NCBI GenBank assembly: GCA_900468625.1
Contig: UBUL01000016.1
Location: 62,001 to 126,000, forward strand
DNA: 64,000 nucleotides
Reading direction: 5' to 3'
DNA from: Hyphomicrobiales bacterium
GTDB taxonomy: Bacteria > Pseudomonadota > Alphaproteobacteria > Rhizobiales > Rhizobiaceae
Shown here: positions 7,996 to 16,503 of the stretch, in pieces
How the letters are laid out: every line of letters starts with the position of its first letter
How positions within the stretch are numbered: the first letter of the stretch is position 1
Translations under genes and position numbers: made by a program
The notes under the pieces: generated by a model
What the model was told of the DNA's origin: nothing
Seen by the model: only the letters and a program-made list of their open reading frames with translations
Databases searched by the model: none

Positions 7996-9535
7996 GGCGC
8001 AATCCTTCCAGGGTGCCGGTCGATGCCGACAGCACTTCGTCCGTTGTGGTCTCGGAGGAGATCAGTTCGCGCGTCACACGGCCGCGAAACAGTACGAGAA
8101 TCTTGTCGGTGATGCCGACAAGCTCCTGAAGATCGGAAGACAGCACGATTACGCCGGCACCGCGGGCGGCAAGTTCACCGATCAGTGAGTAGATTTCGAC
8201 TTTCGAGCCGATGTCGACGCCGACGGTCGGTTCATCCAGCAGATAGATTTCCGACCTGCGGCTCAGCCATTTGGCGATCGCCACCTTCTGTTGGTTGCCG
8301 CCCGAGAGAGTTCGCACCAGCGCCTCGCGGCCAGCCGTCTTGATCTGCAGCCGCTTGATCAGCTCGTCGGTGTCAGCGCCTTCTCGTTTTCTGTTGAGAA
8401 AGCCGAAGCGCGTATAGCGGCCAAGGCTCGACAGCGTGATGTTTTCACGCACGCTGAGCTCCAGACCTACGCCGTGGCCACGCCGGTCCTCCGGCACCAA
8501 TGCAATCTGACGGTCGACGGCTTCGACGGGGTTGCGTGGCTTCAGGCCATGGGCATCGACATCGATCGCTCCGCTCGTTGCCGTCTGCAGTCCGAACAGG
8601 GTACGAACGAGATCCTTTGCTCCGGAGCCGAGCAATCCCGTAATGCCGAGGATCTCGCCGCGATGCAGTGAGAAGCTGACGTCATGGAAGCTGCCTGTTG
8701 CCGAGAGGTTCTTGACCTTGAGGATTTCCCTGCCGAGTTCGATCTTCCGTTTGGGGAACATGTCGGCGATATCGCGTTCGACCATCAGGCTGGCAATCTT
8801 GCCTGCCGAGATTTCGCTTGCCCTCAGAGAAGCAACGTCGACACCATTGCGCAGAACGGTAACATCGTCGCACAAGGCTTCGATTTCGGCGAGATAATGC
8901 GAGATGTAGACGATGGTCACGCCTTCGCTGCGCAGACGGCGGATCAGGCGGAACAATATTTCCGCCTCCTGCCGCACCAGCGCCGCCGTCGGTTCGTCGA
9001 AGACGAGGATCTTCGGCTTGTGCAGCAATGCGCGGGTGATTTGCACGATCTGCCGCTCCGCCGTCGAAAGCTCGCTGATCAGCGCGTTCTTCGGCAGATC
9101 CACGCCGAAATAATTGGCAAGGAGTTCCGCGGCTCGCCGTTGCATGGAGCCGCGATCAAGCAAGGGTGTCTTGCCGAGACAAATTTCGCGGCCAAGAAAA
9201 AGAGACTCTCCAACCGTAAATGTCGGAACAAGCAGCCGATCCTGGTGAATGAAGTGAATGCCGAGCTCTTCGCATAAATGCGGCGTCAAACGGTCATAGA
9301 CTCGCCCCTCGATTTCGATGCGGCCCTCATCCGGGGTGTGCAGACCGGCCAGAAGCTTGATCAGCGTGGATTTGCCGGCGCCATTCTGTCCGACAAGTCC
9401 GTGGACGGTGCCGCGCTTGACGGCAAGCGACGCTCCGGCGAGCGCCTGGGCGCCGCCGAAGCGTTTAACGACGCCGTCGAAACGCAGGATATACGGCACG
9501 CTGCCCGCTTTGGTCGCCTGCTCGGTTACGGTCAT
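7985..9535 (-). CDS. CUT2 (RbsA-type) ABC transporter ATPase, tandem domains
   Basis: A 516-residue protein with two fused nucleotide-binding domains, typical of CUT2 systems. Domain 1 has Walker A GQNGAGKST, signature LSTAERQ and Walker B ILVFDEPTAAL. Domain 2 has a degenerate Walker A (GLLGSGAKD), signature LSGGNQQK and Walker B IYLLDEPTVGVD, the asymmetric pattern expected of RbsA/MglA/AraG. I start it at ATG 9535, preceded by GAAGGG at good spacing; the frame extends to 9595 but that would overlap the binding-protein stop. It follows the binding-protein gene by 56 bases. It powers import by the two downstream permeases. Confidence 0.93.
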   Translation of the reverse strand: MTVTEQATKAGSVPYILRFDGVVKRFGGAQALAGASLAVKRGTVHGLVGQNGAGKSTLIKLLAGLHTPDEGRIEIEGRVYDRLTPHLCEELGIHFIHQDRLLVPTFTVGESLFLGREICLGKTPLLDRGSMQRRAAELLANYFGVDLPKNALISELSTAERQIVQITRALLHKPKILVFDEPTAALVRQEAEILFRLIRRLRSEGVTIVYISHYLAEIEALCDDVTVLRNGVDVASLRASEISAGKIASLMVERDIADMFPKRKIELGREILKVKNLSATGSFHDVSFSLHRGEILGITGLLGSGAKDLVRTLFGLQTATSGAIDVDAHGLKPRNPVEAVDRQIALVPEDRRGHGVGLELSVRENITLSSLGRYTRFGFLNRKREGADTDELIKRLQIKTAGREALVRTLSGGNQQKVAIAKWLSRRSEIYLLDEPTVGVDIGSKVEIYSLIGELAARGAGVIVLSSDLQELVGITDKILVLFRGRVTRELISSETTTDEVLSASTGTLEGLRHVG

Positions 9536-9591
9536 GAAAAAGCCCTTCGCATTGGGGCGACGCGGCGCGGCCCGCATCGCCTGTTTGCCGA

Positions 9592-10599
9592 TCAACCGAT
9601 ACCGAGTGTCTTGATCACGTCGGCGACGTTGTGTTTGTTCGCCAGCAGGGCGGGGACGTAGGTTTCACGCGGCAGCGTCTGCCCCGCAAGCAGCTTGGCG
9701 ACATTGCGGATGGCGGTACGGCCGATTTCCGCGGGCTGCTGGGCGGCATCCGCACCTGCCGGCGAATTGGGATCGGCAACGAGCTGCAGCACTTCCGGGC
9801 TGCCATCGACGCCGTAGGTGCGGATCTCGGTGCGGCCGGCGGCAGCCAGAGCCTGCGTGGCGCCGAGCTGCGGAATATCCCAGGCGGACCAGACCGCCTT
9901 GATCGAACCCTTCTCAGGATATTTGTTGAGGATCGCGGTGATCTGGGCGAATGCGTCCTGAACCGTGTTGGGAATGACATCCCGAAGCTCCGGCTGAATG
10001 ATCTTCACCTTCGGGAAGTATTTGACGACATTGACAAGCTGGTCGTAGCGGATTGCGCAGGGCGTCACGCCATAAAAGCCGTTGAAGACGATGACATTGC
10101 CTTCGCCGCCGATGTCGGAGACGAGCTGCAGCGCCAGGTCCTTGCCGATGCCCCAATTGTCCGAGGTGGTGTTGTTGAGCGAGTTGGTCGAGCCGACGTC
10201 GACCGTCAAGACGGGAATGCCGGCATCACGGGCCTTTTTCAGCCAGGGATCGATGACGCTCAGCGTGCCGAGGATCTGGACGATAGCGTCCGGTTTCTGC
10301 GCGATCAGCGTCTGCAGTTGCGACACCAGCTTGCCGTCATTGCGGCCGGCATCGACGGCGATCGGCGTGCCGCCCAGACGCTTCACTTCGTCGATCTGGG
10401 CATTGTAGGCCTGCAGATCGAAATAGTGGTCGGTTCCGGTCGCGCTGATGGCGATCCGCTTGCCTTTCAACGACAATGCGTCGTCGGCAGCTGCCGCGGT
10501 TTTCGACAGGATGCTCGATGCCGCGAGCGCGGTTCCGGCGACTGCCGTCAGTTTAAGAATATCTCGGCGTCCGAGGCCGGTCGTCTGTCCCTTGGTCAT
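9592..10599 (-). CDS. CUT2-type substrate-binding protein with Tat signal
   Basis: A 335-residue periplasmic binding protein of the ribose/LacI-like fold (Peripla_BP_4 type). The N-terminus carries a twin-arginine motif (GRRDILKLT) followed by a hydrophobic stretch and an AAA cleavage region, so it is probably exported folded by Tat, which is less common for this class. The body has alternating strand-helix elements such as KRIAISATGTDHYFDLQAYN and PDAIVQILGTLSVIDPWLKK, and the hinge-proximal VWSAWDIPQLGATQAL. An FNGFYGVTPCAIR segment carries a cysteine near the pocket. It is first in the leftward operon, with a good GGAGAGG site. A second binding protein is divergent at 10983, so one channel may serve two ligands. 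Confidence 0.88.
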   Translation of the reverse strand: MTKGQTTGLGRRDILKLTAVAGTALAASSILSKTAAAADDALSLKGKRIAISATGTDHYFDLQAYNAQIDEVKRLGGTPIAVDAGRNDGKLVSQLQTLIAQKPDAIVQILGTLSVIDPWLKKARDAGIPVLTVDVGSTNSLNNTTSDNWGIGKDLALQLVSDIGGEGNVIVFNGFYGVTPCAIRYDQLVNVVKYFPKVKIIQPELRDVIPNTVQDAFAQITAILNKYPEKGSIKAVWSAWDIPQLGATQALAAAGRTEIRTYGVDGSPEVLQLVADPNSPAGADAAQQPAEIGRTAIRNVAKLLAGQTLPRETYVPALLANKHNVADVIKTLGIG

Positions 10600-10982
10600 G
10601 AAAGCATCCTCTCCAGCAATTCATAAATCTGAATAGATTACAAAATAGATAGATTTAAATATTTACGGAGAAACGTTTTTCCAAAACGGGAGCGCAAGTG
10701 GAAATTTCTATGACGCCGCCTCTCGATCGACACATTGGGTTTTGCCATTATGCAGGCTATCGCCGATGAAGGCCCGGCCTATAGCTATGGCGCCGAGCGT
10801 GCGCCGCCCCCCGGGCAAGTCCTTGCCGCCAACCATTCCGCAGGCGAACAAAGAATCTCAGAAGACAGCCAAAATCGAACGATTAAATCTACTAAAAACA
10901 TAGAGTTTATATCTAATAATCATATGCGCCGCAGGCTTATCGCCCGTCAGACGGCGCTTCCGATTGATCGTTAAGGATCGCG
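10600..10982. promoter_or_regulatory. AT-rich divergent promoter region between two binding-protein genes
   Basis: About 380 bases with no gene. Two AT-rich patches lie near the two starts: 10621-10665 (runs of AGATT and AGATTTAAAT) and about 10880-10925 (ATTAAATCT, then ACATAGAGTTTATATC). A short palindrome AATCT-GAAT-AGATT occupies 10626-10639, and AGATTTAA at 10651 has its inverse TTAAATCT at 10883. These are plausible operator and -10 regions for shared control of both transcripts. No experimentally known motif is recognised. Confidence 0.45.
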
Positions 10983-12029
10983 ATGATGAAATTGATCACA
11001 CGGCTTGTCTTGCCGGCGGTTGCCCCACTTCTTCTGACCCAGGCGGCGCTCGCTGGCGGTGTGAAGGGAGCGCCTCCTCCCTTTGACAAAGGTGGCGTTA
11101 AGGTTGCCCTGGTCAGCTACATCTCCGCCGGCGATTTCTTCCAGGCCTATCAGGCCGGCGCGGCAGCGCAGGCCAAGGCGCTCTCCATCGATCTGCGCGT
11201 TTTCCCCGGCCGTCAGGATGCCGCCGCGCAGCGCGAACAGATCCTCCAGGCGATCAATCTCGGCGTCTCCGCCATCGTCATCGATCACGGCCTGCCGGAA
11301 TCGCTCGGTGACGTGGTCCAGCAGGCGCTGGACAAGGGCGTCAAGGTCGTTGCTTTCGACGTCAATCTCAACAATCCGAAGATCCCGCAGGTCGAGCAGA
11401 GCGATCACGAGCTTGCCGATCTCGCCTTGAAGCAGGCCGTCAAGGAGAATGGCGACAGCTTCAAGGCAGGCTATGTCTATGTCGCCGGGTTTGCGCCGCT
11501 CGACCGCCGCAACGAGGTCTGGGAAACGTTCAAAAAGCAGAATGCCGGCGTGGTCGAAAAGGCCCGCTTCGGCAATGTCAGCGATACGACGGCGACCTCC
11601 ACGGCCGATCAGGCGAAAGCGGCACTTGCGGCCAATCCCGATATATCAGTCGTCTTCGCTCCCTATGACGAGTTTGCGCGTGGCGCGAAGCTTGCCGCAA
11701 CGGATCTCGGCATCGTGAACAAGCTGAAGATTTACTCTGCCGACGTATCGACGGCGGACATTCAGGAAATTGCCGAGCCTGACAGTCCCTGGGTGGCGAC
11801 GGTCGCGACCAATCCAGCCGTTGTCGGCGCCGTCTCTATCCGCGCCGCCGCTCTGCAGATCGCAGGGCAGGAGGTTCCGCATCAGATCGCCGTCAAGCCG
11901 ACGCTATTGACGCAGGAGGAGCTTCGCACGGCCAAGGTCCGGACGATCGAGGAACTGGCGCGGAAAATCCCCGCCTTCAGCACCAGCGATGCGGTGACCG
12001 CAAGCTGGATACCGGACAAGCTTTTCTAG
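10983..12029 (+). CDS. Second CUT2-type substrate-binding protein
   Basis: A 348-residue periplasmic binding protein with a Sec signal (LVLPAVAPLLLTQAALA, cleavage after ALA). The ribose-binding-type fold is seen in VKVALVSYISAGDFFQAYQA, GVSAIVIDHGLPESLGDVVQ and VKVVAFDVNLNNPKIPQVEQ, with later VVFAPYDEFARGAKLAA. The start has AAGGA ahead; the next codon is also ATG. It differs clearly from the binding protein on the other side of the divergent promoter (Sec rather than Tat, no close sequence match by eye). It has no permease or ATPase of its own and probably feeds the leftward RbsAC-type channel. A DszC-like gene follows on the same strand, though a hairpin with a T-run lies between. Confidence 0.87.
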   Translation: MMKLITRLVLPAVAPLLLTQAALAGGVKGAPPPFDKGGVKVALVSYISAGDFFQAYQAGAAAQAKALSIDLRVFPGRQDAAAQREQILQAINLGVSAIVIDHGLPESLGDVVQQALDKGVKVVAFDVNLNNPKIPQVEQSDHELADLALKQAVKENGDSFKAGYVYVAGFAPLDRRNEVWETFKKQNAGVVEKARFGNVSDTTATSTADQAKAALAANPDISVVFAPYDEFARGAKLAATDLGIVNKLKIYSADVSTADIQEIAEPDSPWVATVATNPAVVGAVSIRAAALQIAGQEVPHQIAVKPTLLTQEELRTAKVRTIEELARKIPAFSTSDAVTASWIPDKLF

Positions 12030-12130
12030 AGCGGGATGCCGAAAAGTGTCAGGGGATTTCGGGCGACATCCCGCTCCAACTTTTTGATTTAGAGGCGGAT
12101 TCAGATTTCAGGTCGAACAGACCTGAAATC
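12029..12130 (+). repeat. Double palindrome, rhizobial intergenic mosaic type, with terminator features
   Basis: Two hairpins in tandem. The first has arms GAGCGGGATG (12029-12038) and CATCCCGCTC (12067-12076), starts on the stop codon of the binding-protein gene and is followed by CAACTTTTTG, so it can act as a terminator. The second has arms GATTTCAGGT (12104-12113) and ACCTGAAATC (12121-12130). Both units look like repeated intergenic elements I know from rhizobial genomes; copy number cannot be tested here. Confidence 0.6.
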
Positions 12131-12214
12131 ATCCGGCTCTGGACAGCCGACTTCGATCTGCCGGCTGGGTCTATCGATCCGGCCGGACTACGTCACTGAA
12201 CCGGAGTTCCTATC

Positions 12215-13420
12215 ATGAGCCAGTCCAACGTCGTCTTTGCGGGCAATCGAAACGCCACGCGAGAAGACCTCTTTGCCAGAGCGGAAGAGATTTCCGCGGA
12301 TCTTTCCACGCGCGCCGCAGAGCTTGACCGTGAAGGTCGGCCACCGCTCGGCGAAATCGTCAAGTTGAAGAATGTGGGATTGTTGAACGCCCTGCATCCA
12401 TCGCAGAGCGGTGGCGGCGGTCTTGATTGGGTGGATGGCTTGCGGCTGGTGCGCATCCTTGCGCGCGGAGAAAGCTCCATCGGCCAGCTTGTCGGCTATC
12501 ACTACGTCAACAGCCAATATGTCTATTGGGCTTTCGATGAGGCGCGCGCGCAGGAACTCGCCGGCAAGACGGTAGCCAACAGCCTTTATTGGGGGGCGGC
12601 CGTCAATCCGCGCGATCCAGGCCTCGTGCTGACGCGGCGCGGCAATGGCTATGTTCTGAACGGCCGCAAATCCTTTTCCACGGCCGCGCACGTCTCCGAC
12701 TACATCAATGCCAATGCCGCGCTCGATGACAGGATCGTCGGCTTTGCCGTCCCGACCAGCCGGGCAGGTTACAAGGCCAATGACGACTGGGACAATTTCG
12801 GTCAGCGCCTGTCCGACAGCGGCAGCGTCGAGTTCCATGATTTCCCTGTCTATGAGGAGGATCTGGACCGGGCGGCAACGATCGGCGGCGAGGCGCCGGT
12901 GCTTGCGACATTCAATACGCCGCTCATTCAACTGGTTTTCGTGAATTTCTATCTCGGCACGGCCGAGGGCGCATTGCGCGAGGCCGTCGGTTATGTCCGC
13001 GCCACGACACGGCCATGGGTTACCTCCGGTGTCGAGCGAGCCTCGGACGATCCTTATATTCTCGAGCGTGTCGGCGAGTTCACCGCAGCATTGAAGGCGT
13101 CCGCCGCCTTGGCCGATGGTGCTGCAACGGCAGTCCAGGACGCGCTTGCCAAGGGACATAAGGCAACGGCGCGCGAGCGCGGCGAGGCGGCGGCCGAAGC
13201 CTATGCGGCGAAGGTGCACGCGACCCACGTTTCGCTTGATATCACCTCACGCGTCTTCGAGCTCACCGGTGCGCGCTCGACCGCCGAGAAATACCGCTTC
13301 GATCGTTTCTGGCGCAATGTGCGGACGCACACCCTGCATGATCCGGTCTTCTACAAGGCCAAGGAAGTGGGTGAGTTCGTTCTGAATGACCGGATTCCCG
13401 AGGTCAGTCTCTACAGCTGA
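12215..13420 (+). CDS. DszC/SfnB-type flavin oxidoreductase (acyl-CoA dehydrogenase fold)
   Basis: A 401-residue protein of the acyl-CoA-dehydrogenase superfamily branch that acts as FMN-dependent monooxygenases (DBT monooxygenase DszC, SfnB). Residues 15-110 are the helical N-terminal domain (VGLLNALHPSQSGGGGLDWV). The middle beta domain contains GYVLNGRKSFSTAAHVSDYI and DDWDNFGQRLSDSGSVEFHD. The C-terminal helical domain has RATTRPWVTSGVERASDDPY and the C-terminal RFWRNVRTHTLHDPVFYKAK, the signature that separates this branch from true acyl-CoA dehydrogenases. It is supported by a CCGGAG site. It is 185 bases after the second binding protein, in the same direction. The predicted role is oxidation of the imported compound together with the NtaA/DszA-type enzyme. 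Confidence 0.87.
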   Translation: MSQSNVVFAGNRNATREDLFARAEEISADLSTRAAELDREGRPPLGEIVKLKNVGLLNALHPSQSGGGGLDWVDGLRLVRILARGESSIGQLVGYHYVNSQYVYWAFDEARAQELAGKTVANSLYWGAAVNPRDPGLVLTRRGNGYVLNGRKSFSTAAHVSDYINANAALDDRIVGFAVPTSRAGYKANDDWDNFGQRLSDSGSVEFHDFPVYEEDLDRAATIGGEAPVLATFNTPLIQLVFVNFYLGTAEGALREAVGYVRATTRPWVTSGVERASDDPYILERVGEFTAALKASAALADGAATAVQDALAKGHKATARERGEAAAEAYAAKVHATHVSLDITSRVFELTGARSTAEKYRFDRFWRNVRTHTLHDPVFYKAKEVGEFVLNDRIPEVSLYS

Positions 13421-13788
13421 ACACCAGGGTCAAGGACCTCGCGTAGGCTAAAAGGCCGTAGGGTCGTAACTTGAGCTAGCGGTAACTTCACCCGTACTCA
13501 AGATCGGTCAGCGTTATCGGTATCTGGTGTAGTGTGTGCCAGCCTGGAACACACCACAGACTCTAGCGGCTCGTCCGATTGTGGCCCTCGCACGATGCTG
13601 GATGAATGATGTTTCAATATCCGGCTCACAAATCCTGTGCTCAACTCATTATTCTGTGGAGGGTTGCCGGCGCGTGCCGCAATGCGCACACGTTCCTCAA
13701 TAGGATCTCTTCGCTCACGAATCGTTTTCAACGTCCAGAAGGGCAGGCGATCTCGATTGAGAATGAAATTGATCCAATGGAGTCCTTC
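13421..13788. other. Intergenic region upstream of ftsZ2
   Basis: About 370 bases. The ftsZ frame stays open upstream to 13606, but that stretch lacks FtsZ-like sequence and a ribosome binding site. A weak inverted repeat of GTGTG/CACAC type lies around 13530-13558. The region presumably contains the ftsZ2 promoter; no -35/-10 pair stands out. Confidence 0.4.
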
Positions 13789-14796
13789 ATGGCCGACATG
13801 CGCGCACCACTTTCAGGGGTGATACCGAAGATTTCCGTTGTCGGTGTCGGCGGTGGCGGCGGTAACGCGATCAACAATATGATTGCGCAGGAACTTCAGG
13901 GCGTTGAATTCATCGCGGCAAATACGGATGCCCAGGCGCTAGCGACATCCAAAGCGACTAGGCGCATTCAACTCGGCGCACAGGTGACGGAGGGGCTCGG
14001 AGCAGGCTCGCTACCAGACATCGGACGAGCTGCCGCCGAGGAATCCATCGACGAGATCATGGACCACCTCCACGGCACGCATATGTGCTTCGTAACTGCC
14101 GGAATGGGCGGCGGCACGGGGACGGGTGCTGCCCCGATCATCGCTCAGGCCGCGCGGCAGGCGGGCATCCTAACGGTCGGCGTCGTCACCAAGCCCTTTA
14201 CGTTCGAAGGCAACCGGCGCATGCGCACGGCCGACGAGGGCATCGAGCGGCTCCGCGAAAGTGCCGATACCGTCATCGTGATTCCCAATCAAAACCTGTT
14301 TCGCATTGCGGATGCCACGACCACCGTCGCAAATGCTTTTGTGACTGCGGACCGCGTTCTTTATGCGGGTGTAAGCTGCATTACGGACCTGATCATCAAG
14401 GAAGGTCTCATCAATCTTGACTTCGCCGATGTCAAATCCGTGATGCGGGGAATGGGACGTGCGATGATGGGAACTGGCGAGGCTTCAGGGCCGGGTCGGG
14501 CGCTGAAAGCGGCAGATGCCGCCGTGTCCAACCCGCTTCTGGACGACATGAGCATGAAGGGCGCGCGAGGCGTGCTGATCTCCATTTCCGGCGGGTCCGA
14601 CATGACGCTGTTCGAGGTCGATGAAGCCGCCAGCCGCATCCGCGACGAAGTCTTTGCCGATGCCGATATCGTCGTCGGCGCGATCTTCGACAAGAATCTC
14701 GACGGCGTATTCAGGGTATCGGTCGTGGCAACCGGCCTGGAAAGTCTTGCGCCATCGGCTGGTCAGTCTGCGGAGATGATTATGGACCGGCACTAG
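13789..14796 (+). CDS. ftsZ2: FtsZ-like GTPase lacking the C-terminal linker and tail (FtsZ2 type)
   Basis: A 335-residue tubulin-like GTPase. The nucleotide-binding elements are intact: [14 protein letters not shown] near residues 17-30, tubulin signature GGGTGTG at 107-113, and IPNQNLFRI at 165-173. The T7 synergy loop [11 protein letters not shown] (209-219) keeps the catalytic aspartates, so it should hydrolyse GTP when polymerised. The protein ends soon after the globular domain ([11 protein letters not shown]) and lacks the long linker and the conserved C-terminal peptide that binds FtsA in the main alphaproteobacterial FtsZ (usually over 500 residues). Sinorhizobium meliloti has a comparable short FtsZ2. 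I choose ATG 13789 because GGAG lies 7 bases ahead; ATG 13777 is an alternative. No cell-division genes are nearby, so it is a solitary paralogue. Confidence 0.93.
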   Translation: MADMRAPLSGVIPKISVVGVGGGGGNAINNMIAQELQGVEFIAANTDAQALATSKATRRIQLGAQVTEGLGAGSLPDIGRAAAEESIDEIMDHLHGTHMCFVTAGMGGGTGTGAAPIIAQAARQAGILTVGVVTKPFTFEGNRRMRTADEGIERLRESADTVIVIPNQNLFRIADATTTVANAFVTADRVLYAGVSCITDLIIKEGLINLDFADVKSVMRGMGRAMMGTGEASGPGRALKAADAAVSNPLLDDMSMKGARGVLISISGGSDMTLFEVDEAASRIRDEVFADADIVVGAIFDKNLDGVFRVSVVATGLESLAPSAGQSAEMIMDRH

Positions 14797-14836
14797 CTGG
14801 CTTTAGCGTGGTGCTGCTGATTTTGCCTTTGGTTGT

Positions 14837-14870
14837 ATGAAAGCCCCGGCGCTCATGACGAGGCTTTCAT
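14837..14870. terminator. Hairpin between convergent ftsZ2 and SfnB-type genes
   Basis: Arms ATGAAAGCC (14837-14845) and GGCTTTCAT (14862-14870) flank a 16-base loop; TTAT follows rightwards. It sits in the 80-base convergent space and could terminate both transcripts. The long loop and short T-run lower confidence. Confidence 0.45.
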
Positions 14871-14877
14871 TTATCCG

Positions 14878-16095
14878 TTAAAGCGCGCCGTTCTTCGGCG
14901 GGATGACGTCGTTGAGGAAGTAATTGCCGACGACGTGATATTTCCAGCGAACCGGATCGTGAAGCGTATGCGTGCGGGCATTGCGCCAGTGCCGGTCGAG
15001 ATTGAGGTCGAGCTTGACCGATGCGGTGCCGGCAAGTTCGAACAATGTGTTTGTCGCTTCGATGGCGATTTCTGTTGTCAGCACCTTGGCGGCCGCCACC
15101 GCCAGCGTTGCCTCGACCACTCTCTTTTCCGTCGTCTCGACCTGAGCCGCATCGACCTTGCGGCCGGCGCGCTCGATGGTCGCGGCCGCGGCCTCGAGCC
15201 GGATGGCGACCTGTCCGACCTTGGCGATCGTCAGAGGATCGTCGCTCGCGCGTTCGACGCCGCTATCCATCCAGGGGCGTGATCTGGTTTTCACGAAATC
15301 CAGCGTCTCGGCAAAGGCGGCTCTTGCGATTCCCAGATCGATGCCGGCGTGAATGATCTGCCCGACCGAGCCGATCGTCGTCGACCGCTCGAAGCCCTTG
15401 TGATGCGGGACGACATGATCGGCATTCACATAGACGTTGTTGAGGACCGTCGTGCCGCTGCCCGTCGTGCGTTGCCCGAAGCCATCCCAGTCGTCGATGA
15501 TTTCGACGCCTTCGGTTCCTTTCGGAACGAAAGCCATGACCAGTTTGTCGGCTTCATCCAGGGCGAAGACCGTCACCCAATCGGCAAAGAGAACACCTGT
15601 CGAATAGAATTTGCGGCCATTGATACGGTAGCCGGGACCGTCGCGGGTGACGCGGGTATTGTAGTGCCCGACCGTCTTTGTGCCGCGCTCGGACAGTGCG
15701 TTGCCGAAACGATCGCCTGCCAGTGCACGACCGAAGAAATAACGCTTCTGATCTTCCGAACCGTCGATGCGCAGGGCTTCGAGAATATAGAAATGGTTCT
15801 GCGGGATCTGTCCGATCGAACCGTCGGCCTCGGCCAGGATTGCCGTGATCTCCGCCAGCGTCGCATTCGAGACATCGAGGCCGCCATATTCCTCGGGAAC
15901 CGTAATCGCCAGCAATCCGGATTGCGCCAGCGCGTCCATTTCGGCAAAGGGGAGCAGTCTTTCGCTGTCGCGCTCGGAGGCTCTGGCTGCAAAGCGTGCG
16001 GCAAGCTCCTGCGCGACAGCCAGCGCCTGTTGCTCGGTCTCCAGCAAGGCGGCCTCGGGGTGCGTGGCGTTGATATGGTGCAATTGCGCGTTCAT
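14878..16095 (-). CDS. SfnB-family sulfur-acquisition oxidoreductase
   Basis: A 405-residue flavin enzyme of the acyl-CoA-dehydrogenase fold. The N-terminal block HPEAALLETEQQALAVAQEL, the segment ARASERDSERLLPFAEMDAL and the diagnostic DGSIGQIPQNHFYILEALR match SfnB, which in pseudomonads is induced for growth on dimethylsulfone and related sulfur sources. The central beta domain includes GYRINGRKFYSTGVLFADWV and GFGQRTTGSGTTVLNNVYV. The C-terminal DRHWRNARTHTLHDPVRWKY is shared with the DszC-like protein at 12215. I start it at 16095, with GGAG ahead, rather than 16134. It is a paralogue of the 12215 gene placed on the far side of ftsZ2 and transcribed towards it. The exact substrate is unknown. 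Confidence 0.9.
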   Translation of the reverse strand: MNAQLHHINATHPEAALLETEQQALAVAQELAARFAARASERDSERLLPFAEMDALAQSGLLAITVPEEYGGLDVSNATLAEITAILAEADGSIGQIPQNHFYILEALRIDGSEDQKRYFFGRALAGDRFGNALSERGTKTVGHYNTRVTRDGPGYRINGRKFYSTGVLFADWVTVFALDEADKLVMAFVPKGTEGVEIIDDWDGFGQRTTGSGTTVLNNVYVNADHVVPHHKGFERSTTIGSVGQIIHAGIDLGIARAAFAETLDFVKTRSRPWMDSGVERASDDPLTIAKVGQVAIRLEAAAATIERAGRKVDAAQVETTEKRVVEATLAVAAAKVLTTEIAIEATNTLFELAGTASVKLDLNLDRHWRNARTHTLHDPVRWKYHVVGNYFLNDVIPPKNGAL

Positions 16096-16503
16096 AGGCA
16101 GGCTCCGATTTCGATCGCCGCCACGATGCAGCATTCAAAGCCGGGCTTCGAGGAAGGGCATTTCGTTTTTAGAGCTGCAGTCGCGTCTTCATTCCTTTAT
16201 CTATAGAATTAATAGTCAATTGCTGCCTGAAGCTGCATTGGAGCCTTTCCGCTTTCTTCGAATTGCGAAAACGTTATCCGTTTGTTTTTGCGCAATTCCG
16301 GAGGGAAAACCGCGCACTATTCCTGGAATTTAGTGATGATAGAGATCGATCTTCCGGCTGGTTGCCGACGGCGGGCTCGCACGGCCATCAAAATCGGTTG
16401 CCGATGAGAACCGCGCTCGGATCCCAGCGTGGCGCCGGGAAGGGCTTTGAGGCAGGTTAGGTGCATGCCGGCCCGCCAAGGACGGACCGGTATGCCGTTT
16501 ATA
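16096..16503. other. Intergenic region upstream of the SfnB-type gene
   Basis: About 400 bases. It contains the promoter side of the leftward SfnB-type gene, including an AT-rich patch around 16190-16215. No convincing gene or repeat is seen; frames here are short and lack ribosome binding sites. Confidence 0.45.

Noticed and set aside
13606..13788. N-terminal extension of FtsZ2
   Set aside because: The added 61 residues do not resemble FtsZ and have no ribosome site, whereas GGAG precedes 13789.
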